This document shows, one piece after another, positions 16,526 to 26,399 of a DNA stretch of 59,901 nucleotides. Position numbers and translations under genes: made by a program. The stretch's first letter is position 1. Every line of letters begins with the position of its first letter. The notes beneath the pieces are model-generated. The model ran no database searches. It was not told where the DNA came from and worked only from the letters and a program-made list of their open reading frames with translations. Origin of the DNA: Verrucomicrobiota bacterium (GTDB lineage: Bacteria; Verrucomicrobiota; Verrucomicrobiia; Opitutales; Seribacteraceae); the NCBI GenBank assembly GCA_028343845.1, contig JAOLZO010000013.1, positions 1 through 59,901 on the forward strand, written 5' to 3'.

Positions 16526-18545
16526 ATTTGCGTCTCTTCCCGTATTTGCGGGGCGCACCCTCCTGCGCGGGAAAGGAAAGGCTTCCCTTCGAGCCTTCTT
16601 GGAGAAAGGACATTTGGTCTCGAAGCAGGGCCGCTTTTTCGAATTCCAGTTTGCGTACCGCCTCGAGCATTTCCTTCTCCAATTCCTTAATCAGTTTTTT
16701 GACCTCTTTCCCGGACATGCTTTCCGCCATGGCCAGGTCGTCTTTTTCTTCTTCTCGTTCTTGTCTAAGGCTTTCCTGTACCGGTCGCACGACACTTTGC
16801 GGTACAATGCCGTGTTTCTCGTTGAAGGCCATTTGCCTTTCTCTTCGGTATTCGCAAACTTCCCATGCCTTTTTGAGGGACTTCGTCATCACGTCGGCAT
16901 AGAAAAGAACTTTTCCCTCAACGTGCCGGGCGGCCCTTCCGGCCGTTTGGATCAAACTGGTCTCGCTTCGTAGAAAGCCTTCCTTGTCTGCATCGAGAAC
17001 TGCGACGAGAGCGACTTCCGGCAGATCGAGTCCTTCCCGCAGAAGGTTGACTCCTACAAGAGCGTCAAATGAACCGGCTCGCAGGTTTCTCAGGAGTTCG
17101 ACTCTTTCAATCGCATCGATGTCGGAATGCAAATATTCCACCCTGACGTCACGTTCGCGGAGGAAGTCAGCCAAGTCTTCGGTCATCCGCTTGGTCAAGG
17201 TGGTGACCAGAGAGCGATGACCGGCTTGGGTCGCTTTCTTGATTTCGGAAATGCAATCCTCCACTTGTCCTTCGATCGGGCGGATTTCCATTTCCGGATC
17301 GAGAAGACCGGTGGGTCTGATCAATTGCTCGACCACGAGGCTTGATTTTTCAAGCTCGAGTGGGGCTGGGGTTGCTGATACGTAAACCGTTTGTCCGGTC
17401 ACGCTGGCAAACTCTTCGGGTTTGAGGGGACGATTGTCCAGGGCGGAGGGGAGCCTGAATCCAAAGTCAACGAGCCTTTGTTTTCGGGAGAAGTCTCCGC
17501 GATACATTCCTCCGACCTGGGGTAGGGAGACATGGCTCTCGTCCACGAAAAGCAAGAAGTCCTCGGGAAAAAAATCGATCAGACACCACGGGCGTTGCCC
17601 AGGCTTTCTTCCCGAAAGATGACGGGAGTAGTTTTCTATTCCGCTGCAAAACCCAATTTCGCGCAGCATTTCCATGTCGTACTCCGTGCGCATTCTGATC
17701 CTTTGGGCTTCCAATAACAGGTCTTCCTTTTCGAACCAGGCTACGCGTTCTTCGAGTTCCTTCTTGATGGACTTGCAGGCAACGGCAACTTTTTCCTTGG
17801 TCGTTACGTATTGGCTGGCCGGATACACGCGATAGTTCTCCAGTTCGCTTATAGTTGAGCCGGAGATAGGATCGATCTCCCGGATTCCCTCGATTTCATC
17901 GCCCCAGAACTCGATCCTTATGGGGTTGTTCGCATAGGCTGGGAACAAGTCCACGACATCCCCGCGAACCCGGAACCGGCCCGCCTTGAGCTCGACGTCG
18001 TTGCGATTGTAGAGCCCTTCGATCAATTTTTCCAAGAGGACGTCTCTTCCAATCTCATCCCCTTTTGCTATCTCGACGGAAAGAGCCCGAAAGTCATCAG
18101 GTGAACCCAATCCGTAAATACACGAAACGCTGGCAATGACAATGACGTCATTCCGGCTGATCAGGGAACCGGTAGCGGCAAGGCGGAGCCTCTCAATCTC
18201 CTCGTTAATCGAGGAATCCTTCTCGATGAAGGTGTCGGTAGAGGGGACGTACGCTTCCGGTTGGTAATAGTCGTAGTAACTGACGAAGTATTCGACGGCA
18301 TTTTCCGGGAAAAAGGCCTTGAATTCAGAATACAATTGGGCGGCGAGCGTCTTGTTGTGCGAAATGATCAGGGCCGGCCGCTGGAGCCTTTGAATGACGT
18401 TGGCCATGGTGAAGGTTTTACCGGAACCGGTGACGCCGAGGAGGGTTTGATCCTTGTTTCTTTCCTCGATCGAGCGAACCAGGGAGTCGATTGCCTCGGG
18501 CTGATCACCCTTGGGCTCGTAGTCCGAGACGAGTTTGAAGTCCAT
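16509..18545 (-). CDS. uvrB: Excinuclease ABC subunit B
   Basis: DNA-damage verification helicase of nucleotide excision repair. 678 residues, the normal length. Walker A is GVTGSGKT (37-44), the damage-probing beta-hairpin region YYDYYQPEAYVP follows, and helicase motifs include DALVGVNLLREGLD and QTAGRAARH. The C-terminal UVR motif (KLIKELEKEMLEAVRKLEFE) binds UvrC. A Lys/Arg/Tyr-rich tail (APRKYGKRRKYGK) ends the protein. It lies 24 bp downstream of the symporter gene. Confidence 0.97.
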   Translation of the reverse strand: MDFKLVSDYEPKGDQPEAIDSLVRSIEERNKDQTLLGVTGSGKTFTMANVIQRLQRPALIISHNKTLAAQLYSEFKAFFPENAVEYFVSYYDYYQPEAYVPSTDTFIEKDSSINEEIERLRLAATGSLISRNDVIVIASVSCIYGLGSPDDFRALSVEIAKGDEIGRDVLLEKLIEGLYNRNDVELKAGRFRVRGDVVDLFPAYANNPIRIEFWGDEIEGIREIDPISGSTISELENYRVYPASQYVTTKEKVAVACKSIKKELEERVAWFEKEDLLLEAQRIRMRTEYDMEMLREIGFCSGIENYSRHLSGRKPGQRPWCLIDFFPEDFLLFVDESHVSLPQVGGMYRGDFSRKQRLVDFGFRLPSALDNRPLKPEEFASVTGQTVYVSATPAPLELEKSSLVVEQLIRPTGLLDPEMEIRPIEGQVEDCISEIKKATQAGHRSLVTTLTKRMTEDLADFLRERDVRVEYLHSDIDAIERVELLRNLRAGSFDALVGVNLLREGLDLPEVALVAVLDADKEGFLRSETSLIQTAGRAARHVEGKVLFYADVMTKSLKKAWEVCEYRRERQMAFNEKHGIVPQSVVRPVQESLRQEREEEKDDLAMAESMSGKEVKKLIKELEKEMLEAVRKLEFEKAALLRDQMSFLQEGSKGSLSFPAQEGAPRKYGKRRKYGKSK

Positions 18546-18569
18546 AGGGAAATTGGCGAAATTAAGCTC

Positions 18570-19889
18570 CTAGGATCGCAGAGAGGAATAATACCCTTTC
18601 TCTCCTTCGGATTTCCCTATGATAGCTGCGGCGCAACTGTCCCCCAATACGTTCACTGCGGTGCGGCACATGTCGAGGATCCTGTCCACGACGTACACGA
18701 TGCCCACGCCGATGGCTATGCTTTCCGGCGGAAAGTTGACGGCTTGCAGGATGACGATGATCGCGACCAAGCTGGCAGAAGGGATTCCGGCTACTCCAAT
18801 TGAGGTAAGGAGGGCCATCAATACCACGGTTGCCTGGGTGACCCATCCCATCTCGATTCCGAACAACTGAGCTAGAAAGACCACTACCACGCACTCGAAA
18901 AGGGCTGTACCGTCCATATTCATGGTTGCCCCCAAAGGCAGAGTGAAACTGCTTACTTTCTTTGAAACTCCGGCCCGTTTCGTGACGCACTCCATGGTGA
19001 GGGGGAGGGTGGCCGAAGAGGATGCAGTGGAAAAAGCGGTAAGGAGAGCAGGAGCCATGGCCCGATAATGATCGATAAAGCTGATTTTGCCAAATAGCCG
19101 GAGGAGAAGAGGAAGAACAATCAGGCTATGGATAAGAAGCCCGAGAGCGACGGTCAGGGCGAACGAGCCCATGACGGACAGCGTTTCGAGACCGACTTTC
19201 ATAAGGGTGGGGGTGACCAGCCCAAAAACGCCGTAGGGGGCGAAGGATATGATAAAGTGGGTGATCTTGAGGATCAGAGAATTCAGGCTTTCCCAAAATC
19301 CTAGCTGGATGGATTGATGCTTTTCCGGGAGGCGGGTAATGAAAAACCCGAAGAGCAAACTGAAGAAGATCAAGCCGAGCAGTTGTCCTTCAACGGCTGC
19401 CTTGAATAGGTTTGCGGGGACCATTCGGTGAAAGATTTCGAGGATGCCAGCCCAGCCCCTGTCCGCTTGCTCCAAGGCTCCCTCGATCTTAGCGGAATGC
19501 CCGTCGGATTGGTTGTCGAGCATTTGGGCCCGGATTTCTTCCGGGACCTGTCCGGGTTCGATCAGGTTAACGCAAAACAAGCCGGTAGCCACCGCGAGCA
19601 GACCCGTCAGGCTGTAAAACAAAAGAGTTTTGACTCCCAGGCGACCGAAATCCTTCTCTCCTCCGATTTTGGCAACCCCGCAAATGATCGAAGTCATGAC
19701 CAGGGGAATCACGACCATTTTCAGCCCATTGAGAAAAAGCGTTCCGATAAAGGTCGAGACGTCACGGATGAAAACGAACCAGTCTGGTTTCTCGGTCTCT
19801 CCTGCAGTCGAGTTGTTTGCCCAAAGACCAATCGAGAAGGCCAAAACCAAGGCGATCAATATTTTTACGTGCAAAGGAACTTTTTTCAT
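18570..19889 (-). CDS. Dicarboxylate/amino acid:cation symporter (DAACS family)
   Basis: 439 residues with about eight membrane helices and two re-entrant loops. The serine-rich loop TASSSATLPLTMEC and the NMDGTALFE motif are the substrate and cation sites of the glutamate/C4-dicarboxylate transporter family (GltP/DctA). The substrate (glutamate, aspartate or C4 acid) cannot be decided. The gene follows the HAD phosphatase by 13 bp. Confidence 0.93.
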   Translation of the reverse strand: MKKVPLHVKILIALVLAFSIGLWANNSTAGETEKPDWFVFIRDVSTFIGTLFLNGLKMVVIPLVMTSIICGVAKIGGEKDFGRLGVKTLLFYSLTGLLAVATGLFCVNLIEPGQVPEEIRAQMLDNQSDGHSAKIEGALEQADRGWAGILEIFHRMVPANLFKAAVEGQLLGLIFFSLLFGFFITRLPEKHQSIQLGFWESLNSLILKITHFIISFAPYGVFGLVTPTLMKVGLETLSVMGSFALTVALGLLIHSLIVLPLLLRLFGKISFIDHYRAMAPALLTAFSTASSSATLPLTMECVTKRAGVSKKVSSFTLPLGATMNMDGTALFECVVVVFLAQLFGIEMGWVTQATVVLMALLTSIGVAGIPSASLVAIIVILQAVNFPPESIAIGVGIVYVVDRILDMCRTAVNVLGDSCAAAIIGKSEGEKGYYSSLRS

Positions 19890-19902
19890 CTATGTCCTCA
19901 CA

Positions 19903-20568
19903 CTATGACTGAAAAAGGCTTTCGAGCAAGCCGATGCTTATATGGGTCGGATCTTTCACCACCATATCCGCGCCACATTCCAATAGATCTTTTCTGTCGC
20001 GGGTCGTGGCCAAGCCCAATCCTTTCATGCCACCTCTCCGGGCGGCGATGATCCCGTGGGCGCTGTCTTCGAGCACGACGCAGTTTTGCGGTTCGGCCCC
20101 GGCAAGGCTCGCGGCTTTCAGGAAAACTTCCGGATCCGGTTTCCCCTTGGTTACGTCCTCGGTGCATACAGCTCCCGAAAAGAAAGCCGAGAGGTCGTGT
20201 TGAGCGCAGGCTAGGTCGACGTTTTTTTTCTCGGTCGAGGTGCCGATTACGCAAGGGATTCCAGCGTCCCGCAGAGATTTGAGCAAATCTTTGACCCCGG
20301 AGAGAATGGGAATGCCTTCGCACTTTCCCATTTCGCGATACAGTTCTTCCTTTCTTTTCCCCAATCGGTCGATGATTTCGGGATCCTTCGACCAACCGAG
20401 GATTTCCGGAATGATTACGGCATTTCTCTTGCCAAATCCTTTTTTGAAATGACCTTCCGGCAAATCGTACCCCGATTCCTCCGCGAGTTTTTCCCAGCTT
20501 TTTTCGTGAAGCGAGGATGAATCAATGACTACACCGTCCCAATCGAAGATAGCTCCCCGCAGTGGCAT
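19903..20568 (-). CDS. HAD-superfamily hydrolase, beta-phosphoglucomutase-like
   Basis: 221 residues. Catalytic motif I is AIFDWDGVVID with Asp9 and Asp11. A helical cap domain follows, then motif II IGTSTEK, motif III Lys in GKPDPEVFLKAA, and motif IV VLEDSAHGI. This is the phosphoglycolate-phosphatase/beta-phosphoglucomutase group; the exact substrate is unknown. Its start lies 3 bp after the stop of the TIR-TPR gene, so the two are likely translated from one mRNA. Confidence 0.88.
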   Translation of the reverse strand: MPLRGAIFDWDGVVIDSSSLHEKSWEKLAEESGYDLPEGHFKKGFGKRNAVIIPEILGWSKDPEIIDRLGKRKEELYREMGKCEGIPILSGVKDLLKSLRDAGIPCVIGTSTEKKNVDLACAQHDLSAFFSGAVCTEDVTKGKPDPEVFLKAASLAGAEPQNCVVLEDSAHGIIAARRGGMKGLGLATTRDRKDLLECGADMVVKDPTHISIGLLESLFQS

Positions 20569-20571
20569 GGC

Positions 20572-22989
20572 TTATTCCTCCTCGACATCTGGAGAAGAAT
20601 CTTCCTCCTCGTCCGAATCTCCTGAAAAAAGGCGCTTGAAAAAACCAGGTTTCTTTTCCTCCTTTTTTTCTTCCACCTGTTCAGGTTCCTTGACCGGGTC
20701 GGGTTCTTCGATCGGATCTGGTTCTTTGACCAAAATGGTTTTGTTTTGCTCGAATGATGGGGCCGAACTAATCGTGGAGTTCTCATCAAAACTTTGCTCG
20801 GCGTTTTCGAACTGTTCGAGGAAAACGAGCAATGGGGTGTCTTCCGGGATTTCGTCCGGAACCGATTCGTTGCTCTCGACCGTTACTACTGCAGTGGCTC
20901 TTTCCCCCAATATTTGGTTGAGCAAATCGCGTGTTAGGGTGGCTTCGGCATGGTCGAAACCAAGCAGTTTCTCTTGTTTGGCCAAGGTTTCCCCAAGCAT
21001 TTCCATGGCCCCTTCGGAATCTCCTCCGAGGTACTGAAGCTTTCCAATTCGAAACATGGTCTTGAGGGTCATCGGATCCTCTTCTCCCATGACTTCTCTT
21101 TCGATTTTGAGGGTTTTGTCGCTTAGGAAGATAGCTTCATCTCCTTTGCCCAAGGCTAGGTAGAGATCGGCCAACTCGTTCATTGCCCGAAGGGTTTCGG
21201 GATGTTTTTCACCCTCGTCATGCTTCTTCTTGAGCCTGTCCACAACTTCGGTCTGGGTGCGTTCTGCATCCTCAAGTTTTTCCAGTTTCCGGAAAATCTT
21301 CGCAGTGGCTTGAAGGGTTGCCAAGGTTTCGGGATGTAATTGCCCCAAGGCTTTTTCTTTGAGCTGCCGAATTCTCTCATAGGCTGTGAGAGCATCTTCG
21401 AGATTATTTCGGGCGTCCAGGATACGGGCTAGGGAATCCATTGCTCCGAGCGTGTCCGGGTGATCGGTCCCCAGAACCTTTTCCAAACCCGGGACAATGA
21501 CTTTGGCGAGTTCCTCGGCACTGTCCAGATCATCTGCCTTGCGGAAAGCCTCGATCAGAACCTGTCCGGCCCTAAGACTGGATGCATGGTTGTCCCCGTA
21601 CCGGATCCGGGTTTTCTCGTACACGTTTCTGGCCAGGCTTTCACCCTGAGAAAACTTTGCCGAGGACAAATAGATTTTCGCTAACTCAGACATGCATTTG
21701 AGCGAAAGCACGTCGTCTGCGGTCCTGTTTTGATCGTTCAGCAGAGAAAGGACCTTCGCGCACTGGTTCTCAGCTTGTTCGATTTTTCCGGTCCTGCGGT
21801 AAACGATAGCCAAATCAATTCGAGTATCGATCACTTCATCATGACTCTCTCCAAACTTTTTCGTTCTCTGATCGAGCAACTCCACAAGCAGGGGCTGAGC
21901 TTGTACGTAATTACCCAAGGCGTCGTGCACCATTGCGATTTCATTCATGGCTTCCATCCGGGCGGGCAACTCTTTGGTAATGTTGGCATCGAATAGTTCG
22001 AGTACTCTGGAGAGTTCAATCTGTGCCTTGTCGTAGGAGCGGATGGATCGGTAGGATTTTCCAAGGCAAAGCCTGATCCGAGCCTCGATCTCAGGTTCAT
22101 CGGAAAGTTCTTTTCCTGCCCGTTTCGAACCTTGGTCGAGCATGGTCTTGATCAATTCCGTATCCATTGCCTCCGTGTTTTGCGGGTTGAGCGAGAAAAA
22201 CAGATTCTGTACGAAATTCGTGATTGCTTGAGTCTTGGCGAGTTCGTCTGAGGTCAGTTTTCGTTCCTCTTCCGCATTTGCCTTGGCGATTGATGCCTGA
22301 TTTTGTTGATAAAAAGCATAGGCTGCCAAAGTAATTGCGGAAATGGCCAAAAAAGCGGAGCCAAAGGCGATGCGGGCGAGCCTCTTTTGGCGGGCGAGCA
22401 GATCTCTTTGCTTGACGTCGTCCAGGCCCAGTCCGAGCAAACCGGCTATTATCTTGAGCAGGGCGTCCTTTTCGCCGTCTCCCGTCTCCCGTAAATCCGC
22501 GGCGGCAGGCTCGTGTCTATGATCGGTGACGAGACCCTCCTCATCTATTTCTCTCCGGGCGGCCAAGGGAATGCATTCGTTCTCTCCATCGCCCTGCATG
22601 TCTTCTGCCATGGGGTTTCCGGAAAGAACGAGGCAGAGGACCCGGTTGCTTTTTCCCATGGCCTTGAACATGCGGATTTCCTCGTTTACCCATCGCGATT
22701 GAACGGCGTGGGGAGAGCATAGGACGATCAAATGAGAGGAATCCGACAAGGCTTGCTCGATGAGCGGTCCCAATTGAGCGGCTCCGGCCAATTCGTCGCG
22801 ATCCCGGAAAATCGGGTAGAGCCTTGCGGGCACTTCACCGTGGTCACCGTCCGTCCCTACAAGGTGCTTGGGTACACGAAAGGATTCGAGCTTTTTTCTC
22901 AACCATCTTGCTCGTTCCTCGTCCTTGTGCGCGTAGGTGATGAACGCGCGGTACTTGTATGCTTGAATATTGCTCAATTTAGATTCCAC
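20572..22989 (-). CDS. TIR-domain, transmembrane, TPR-repeat protein
   Basis: 805 residues. A TIR domain spans about 11-126 (YKYRAFITYAHKDEERARW, FRDRDELAGAAQLGPLIEQA, LIVLCSPHAVQSRWVNEEI), of the bacterial type often found ahead of repeats. A single membrane helix lies at about 206-227. Residues about 260-690 are TPRs of kinesin-light-chain spacing (for example ALTAYERIRQLKEKALGQLHPETL). The C-terminus is acidic and Pro-rich with a KKPGFFKRLFSGD segment. TIR domains can cleave NAD or serve as scaffolds; which applies here is unknown. The predicted layout is a cytoplasmic TIR domain with repeats across the membrane. Coupled to the downstream HAD gene. Confidence 0.85.
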   Translation of the reverse strand: MESKLSNIQAYKYRAFITYAHKDEERARWLRKKLESFRVPKHLVGTDGDHGEVPARLYPIFRDRDELAGAAQLGPLIEQALSDSSHLIVLCSPHAVQSRWVNEEIRMFKAMGKSNRVLCLVLSGNPMAEDMQGDGENECIPLAARREIDEEGLVTDHRHEPAAADLRETGDGEKDALLKIIAGLLGLGLDDVKQRDLLARQKRLARIAFGSAFLAISAITLAAYAFYQQNQASIAKANAEEERKLTSDELAKTQAITNFVQNLFFSLNPQNTEAMDTELIKTMLDQGSKRAGKELSDEPEIEARIRLCLGKSYRSIRSYDKAQIELSRVLELFDANITKELPARMEAMNEIAMVHDALGNYVQAQPLLVELLDQRTKKFGESHDEVIDTRIDLAIVYRRTGKIEQAENQCAKVLSLLNDQNRTADDVLSLKCMSELAKIYLSSAKFSQGESLARNVYEKTRIRYGDNHASSLRAGQVLIEAFRKADDLDSAEELAKVIVPGLEKVLGTDHPDTLGAMDSLARILDARNNLEDALTAYERIRQLKEKALGQLHPETLATLQATAKIFRKLEKLEDAERTQTEVVDRLKKKHDEGEKHPETLRAMNELADLYLALGKGDEAIFLSDKTLKIEREVMGEEDPMTLKTMFRIGKLQYLGGDSEGAMEMLGETLAKQEKLLGFDHAEATLTRDLLNQILGERATAVVTVESNESVPDEIPEDTPLLVFLEQFENAEQSFDENSTISSAPSFEQNKTILVKEPDPIEEPDPVKEPEQVEEKKEEKKPGFFKRLFSGDSDEEEDSSPDVEEE

Positions 22990-23070
22990 ATTTACCTCTA
23001 CAAACGATTACTGGCAAGCCTTCCCAATCCTTTTCAGTAAAATTACGACGAAATTCAGGGCAGCCGATCG

Positions 23071-23094
23071 GATGCAGGCGGTACAACCTGCATC
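23071..23094. other. Perfect 8-bp stem-loop between sod and TIR-TPR gene
   Basis: GATGCAGG and CCTGCATC form a perfect 8-bp stem around an 8-base loop. No T-run follows on either strand, so it is not a classic terminator. It sits 82 bp upstream of the TIR-TPR start and 38 bp past the sod stop; it may be a weak terminator, an mRNA stabiliser or a protein-binding site. Confidence 0.45.
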
Positions 23095-23131
23095 GATATC
23101 CCGAAGGCAATTGGTTCAGTTCGCGAGAATC

Positions 23132-23749
23132 CTAAGATTCAAAGATTTCCAAAGCTTTTTCCCAATTCACCAAGTTCCAAAAGGCCGAGACGTAATCCGG
23201 TCTCCTGTTCTGATAATTCAGGTAGTAAGCATGTTCCCAAACGTCCAGGCCGATGATCGGGGTACCCAAGTCATCAGCCACGCCTTCCATGATGGGGGAA
23301 TCCTGATTGGGTGTGGAGGTGACGGAAAGAGTCCCGTCACCACTCTTGATCAACCAGGCCCAGCCCGAACCGAATCTCGTAAGTGCGGCTTTGCCAAAAG
23401 CCTCTTTCATGGAGTCAAGATTTCCGAAGGCCGAGGTGATTGCCTCCGCCAAGCTTCCTTGCGGAAGACCTCCGCCTTGCGGCGAAAGACATTTCCAGAA
23501 AAAGGTATGGTTCGAATGACCGCCACCGTTATTGCGGACTGCCTGCCTGACTCCTTCAGGAACGACGGAAAGGTCTTTGACCAAAGAATCGACGTCCATT
23601 GATGCAAGTTCGCTTCCTTCAAGGGCGGCATTCAGGTTGTTTACGTAAGCTTGGTGATGCTTGCCATGGTGGATTTCCATGGTTCGAGCGTCGAAATGTG
23701 GCTCGAGAGCATCCGGTGAATAATCGAGGTTTGGTAGTGTGTGCGACAT
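23132..23749 (-). CDS. Superoxide dismutase (Fe/Mn family)
   Basis: 205 residues from the ATG at 23749, the family norm; the longer frame adds 13 implausible residues. It removes superoxide in the cytoplasm. Metal ligands are in [14 protein letters not shown] (first His at 27) and near the end in [18 protein letters not shown] (Asp and His). Whether iron or manganese is used cannot be told reliably from the sequence. Monocistronic by spacing, with AT-rich DNA upstream. Confidence 0.95.
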   Translation of the reverse strand: MSHTLPNLDYSPDALEPHFDARTMEIHHGKHHQAYVNNLNAALEGSELASMDVDSLVKDLSVVPEGVRQAVRNNGGGHSNHTFFWKCLSPQGGGLPQGSLAEAITSAFGNLDSMKEAFGKAALTRFGSGWAWLIKSGDGTLSVTSTPNQDSPIMEGVADDLGTPIIGLDVWEHAYYLNYQNRRPDYVSAFWNLVNWEKALEIFES

Positions 23750-23845
23750 AATTGGATCAGGTTTTGAGTAGAAAAAATAACATAACAACTTCTTACCGTG
23801 GACAGGTCAAGCACGAGAGAGTTGATTTTTTGGGGGTCGCTTGAG

Positions 23846-24361
23846 TTATTTCCTTTGCAATTGGAAAAAAGCTTGAAGCATTTCCTTGCATTCGAGCTCC
23901 ATGGTTTTCCGGAAGACCTTGGGCTTATGGTTTGAAAAGGGGAGCGTATGGAGGGATGCCGCCCCGCCCAATCCACCCATTTTTGGGTCCTCCACGGCAT
24001 AGTGCACCTCACCCAATCGAGCCATGACCGTGGCGCCTGAACACATGGGGCAGGGTTCCTTGGTGACGTACAGCCTGCACTCGTTCAACCTCCAGTCCCC
24101 CACGGATTTGGCGGCCATGGTAATGGCTATCATTTCCGCATGGGCGCTTGGGTCCGTTTGCCGGCGAGTCTGATTGAACGAAGATGCGATGACCTCATCG
24201 CCCCTTGCAATGACAGCGCCTACGGGCACCTCGTCCGCATTCCACGCATTGATCGCTTCGTTATACGCCAGTTGCATGAAGAAGAGATCGTCCTTTTCCA
24301 GTTGGGAAGGGAAAAGCTTTTGGAACGGGCATGAGATGGGCTTTTGCATCGTGAATTTCAT
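23846..24361 (-). CDS. tadA: tRNA-specific adenosine deaminase
   Basis: 171 residues. Zinc deaminase motifs HAE (74-76) and PCPMC (103-107) are intact. The opening FFMQLAYNEAINAWNADEVPVGAVI and the QTRRQTDPSAHAEM block match TadA, which converts A34 to inosine in tRNA-Arg. The protein has about 25 extra N-terminal residues compared with typical TadA, and an internal start is possible. A related guanine/cytosine deaminase is less likely. Divergent from infA. Confidence 0.85.
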   Translation of the reverse strand: MKFTMQKPISCPFQKLFPSQLEKDDLFFMQLAYNEAINAWNADEVPVGAVIARGDEVIASSFNQTRRQTDPSAHAEMIAITMAAKSVGDWRLNECRLYVTKEPCPMCSGATVMARLGEVHYAVEDPKMGGLGGAASLHTLPFSNHKPKVFRKTMELECKEMLQAFFQLQRK

Positions 24362-24440
24362 AATACCTAATTCTTTCTTCGATGAAAGGACTTACTTGAC
24401 TTAGTGGGTCAAGATGACGTGATGGTAGGTTTATACAAAT

Positions 24441-24719
24441 ATGTCCGGAGAAGAAGTTATCGAAGTCGAAGGCAAGATCACCGCGGTCTTGCCCAGTACC
24501 ATGTTCAGAGCGGAACTTGAGAATGGACATCAAGTCCTTGCTCATATCTCGGGTAAATTGCGTAAGCATTTTATCAAGATTACGGTCGGGGATATTGTAA
24601 AAATGGAGATGAGTACGCAGGACCTGGAAAAGGCGCGAATCGTTTATCGTCTCAAGAATGCCGAGGTTAACAGAAATGCTCCCATCAGAAGTTTCGGGCC
24701 CAAAAACAGAAGGAGATGA
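24441..24719 (+). CDS. infA: Translation initiation factor IF-1
   Basis: 92 residues. The OB-fold is clear: [42 protein letters not shown]. It binds the ribosomal A site during initiation. The usual length is 72; here the C-terminus carries an extra basic tail of about 18 residues (ending SFGPKNRRR). It stands apart from ribosomal-protein genes, upstream of cysK. Confidence 0.95.
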   Translation: MSGEEVIEVEGKITAVLPSTMFRAELENGHQVLAHISGKLRKHFIKITVGDIVKMEMSTQDLEKARIVYRLKNAEVNRNAPIRSFGPKNRRR

Positions 24720-24757
24720 CCTTCCGTCATCTCGACTAATCTAAATTATTACGGAAG

Positions 24758-25726
24758 ATGAACATTATAGAATCAATTGGAAAGACTCCCCTGATCGAAC
24801 TGAACAAGGTGACCCAAGGAGTGGGTGCCCAAGTTTTTTTGAAATCTGAATTTTTCAACCCCTTGGCCAGTGTTAAGGACCGGATCGGGGCAGCCATGAT
24901 AAGCGCCGCCGAACAAGAGGGCAGTTTGACTTCCGAAAGCGTGGTGATCGAACCGACCTCGGGAAACACGGGTATAGCCTTGGCTTTTGTCTGCGCGGCA
25001 AAGGGTTACAAGTGCATTTTGACAATGCCTGAGACGATGTCCAAGGAAAGACGGGTACTGCTGCGCTTGCTAGGAGCTGAAATCGTGCTTACGCCTGGGC
25101 CCAAGGGTATGGGTGGAGCGATAGCGAAGGCAAATCAACTGATGGAGGATCACGGAGAACGCGCCTTCATGCCTCAGCAGTTCAATAACCCGGCAAACCC
25201 TGAAATCCATAGAAAGACCACGGCAGAGGAAATTTGGAAGGGCATGGAGGGACAAGTTGATTGTTTCGTTTCCGGGGTTGGTACGGGTGGTACGATTACC
25301 GGAGTTTCCGAGGTGATCAAGGAAAGGAATCCGGAAATGCTTGCCGTTGCCGTTGAGCCGGAGGAAAGCCCCGTTATCACGCAAACCCGAAATGGTGAGG
25401 AGCTAAAGCCCGGCCCGCATAAGATTCAAGGGATCGGGGCTGGTTTTGTACCTAAGAACTTAAATTTGGATATCGTCGACGAAGTCGAGCTAGTGAATAG
25501 TGAAGATGCTTTCGAGATGGCGAGAAAACTTAGCTTGGAAGAAGGCGTTTTGGGCGGAATTTCAACCGGAGCAACGGTTACTGCAGCCTTAAGGATTGCG
25601 GCTCGGCCCGAAATGGCAGGCAAGAGGATCGTTGCGGTTGGGGCAAGTTGCGGGGAGCGTTATCTCTCAACTCCTTTAGCGGCTCAGGCAGCGTCCGAAG
25701 TAATGGACGCGGTTGCCGAGGAATAA
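24758..25726 (+). CDS. cysK: Cysteine synthase (O-acetylserine sulfhydrylase)
   Basis: 322 residues. It makes cysteine from O-acetylserine and sulfide. The PLP lysine is Lys40 in [11 protein letters not shown]; the phosphate and substrate loops are [13 protein letters not shown] and [15 protein letters not shown]. Length is normal for CysK. It follows infA by 38 bp, and dtd follows 62 bp later. Confidence 0.96.
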   Translation: MNIIESIGKTPLIELNKVTQGVGAQVFLKSEFFNPLASVKDRIGAAMISAAEQEGSLTSESVVIEPTSGNTGIALAFVCAAKGYKCILTMPETMSKERRVLLRLLGAEIVLTPGPKGMGGAIAKANQLMEDHGERAFMPQQFNNPANPEIHRKTTAEEIWKGMEGQVDCFVSGVGTGGTITGVSEVIKERNPEMLAVAVEPEESPVITQTRNGEELKPGPHKIQGIGAGFVPKNLNLDIVDEVELVNSEDAFEMARKLSLEEGVLGGISTGATVTAALRIAARPEMAGKRIVAVGASCGERYLSTPLAAQAASEVMDAVAEE

Positions 25727-25788
25727 GCTCTTTTTCGAAAAAAAGGCCGGATGCTGAAGGTGTTTGGCTCGTGCCCGTTTGTTCCTCA

Positions 25789-26241
25789 ATGAGGTGTCTT
25801 GTCCGCAGAGTTTCGAGTGCCGCAGTTCGAGTGGAGGATGAGGTTGTGGGCAAAATCGGCCAGGGGTTACTTGTCTATTTGGGGGTGCAGGCAGGAGATC
25901 GGGCGGAGGATGTTGACTGGTTGATTAAAAAACTAATCGGACTTAGGCTTTTTAGTGACTCCGATGGCAAGATGAACGAATCTTTGCCGGATGAAGGCGG
26001 AATTTTGGTTATAAGCCAATTTACCTTGCTAGGGAGTCTGAAAAAGGGTTGCCGGCCTTCCTTTAACCGGGCGGCCGAACCAGCTGAAGCCAAGCGGTTG
26101 TATCAAGAGTTTTTGAGCAAGCTAAGAACTGAACGTAATGGAATGGTTGCTCAGGGAGCCTTCGGGAAGCATATGCGAATCGAGGCAATGGACGATGGTC
26201 CCGTATCCATTTGGCTGGATTCTCGTCAAAAGGCATATTGA
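25789..26241 (+). CDS. dtd: D-aminoacyl-tRNA deacylase
   Basis: 150 residues from ATG 25789, the typical family length. An upstream extension to 25648 lies inside cysK and is rejected. The start MRCLVRRVSSAAVRVEDEVVG and the catalytic SQFTL (76-80) are diagnostic. It removes D-amino acids mischarged on tRNA. The second motif reads GCRPSFNRAAEP, as in bacterial Dtd. Confidence 0.95.
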   Translation: MRCLVRRVSSAAVRVEDEVVGKIGQGLLVYLGVQAGDRAEDVDWLIKKLIGLRLFSDSDGKMNESLPDEGGILVISQFTLLGSLKKGCRPSFNRAAEPAEAKRLYQEFLSKLRTERNGMVAQGAFGKHMRIEAMDDGPVSIWLDSRQKAY

Positions 26242-26399
26242 GCCATGCTGCCGGATACGTTTTGGGCAAATCTTGTGGTTCCGATTCGTTGATTTGCCAG
26301 TTGAAGCGAAAAAATCGTAGAATGGAGAATCCTGGACAACTAGCAGAAAATAGTACGGAATACTTGCCATTTCCATACGGATTCACCTAATATGTCCTT

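Noticed and set aside
25729..25748. Hairpin with CTTTTTCG/AAAAAG after cysK as a terminator
   Set aside because: The stem is almost all A-T and no T-run follows; dtd starts close by.
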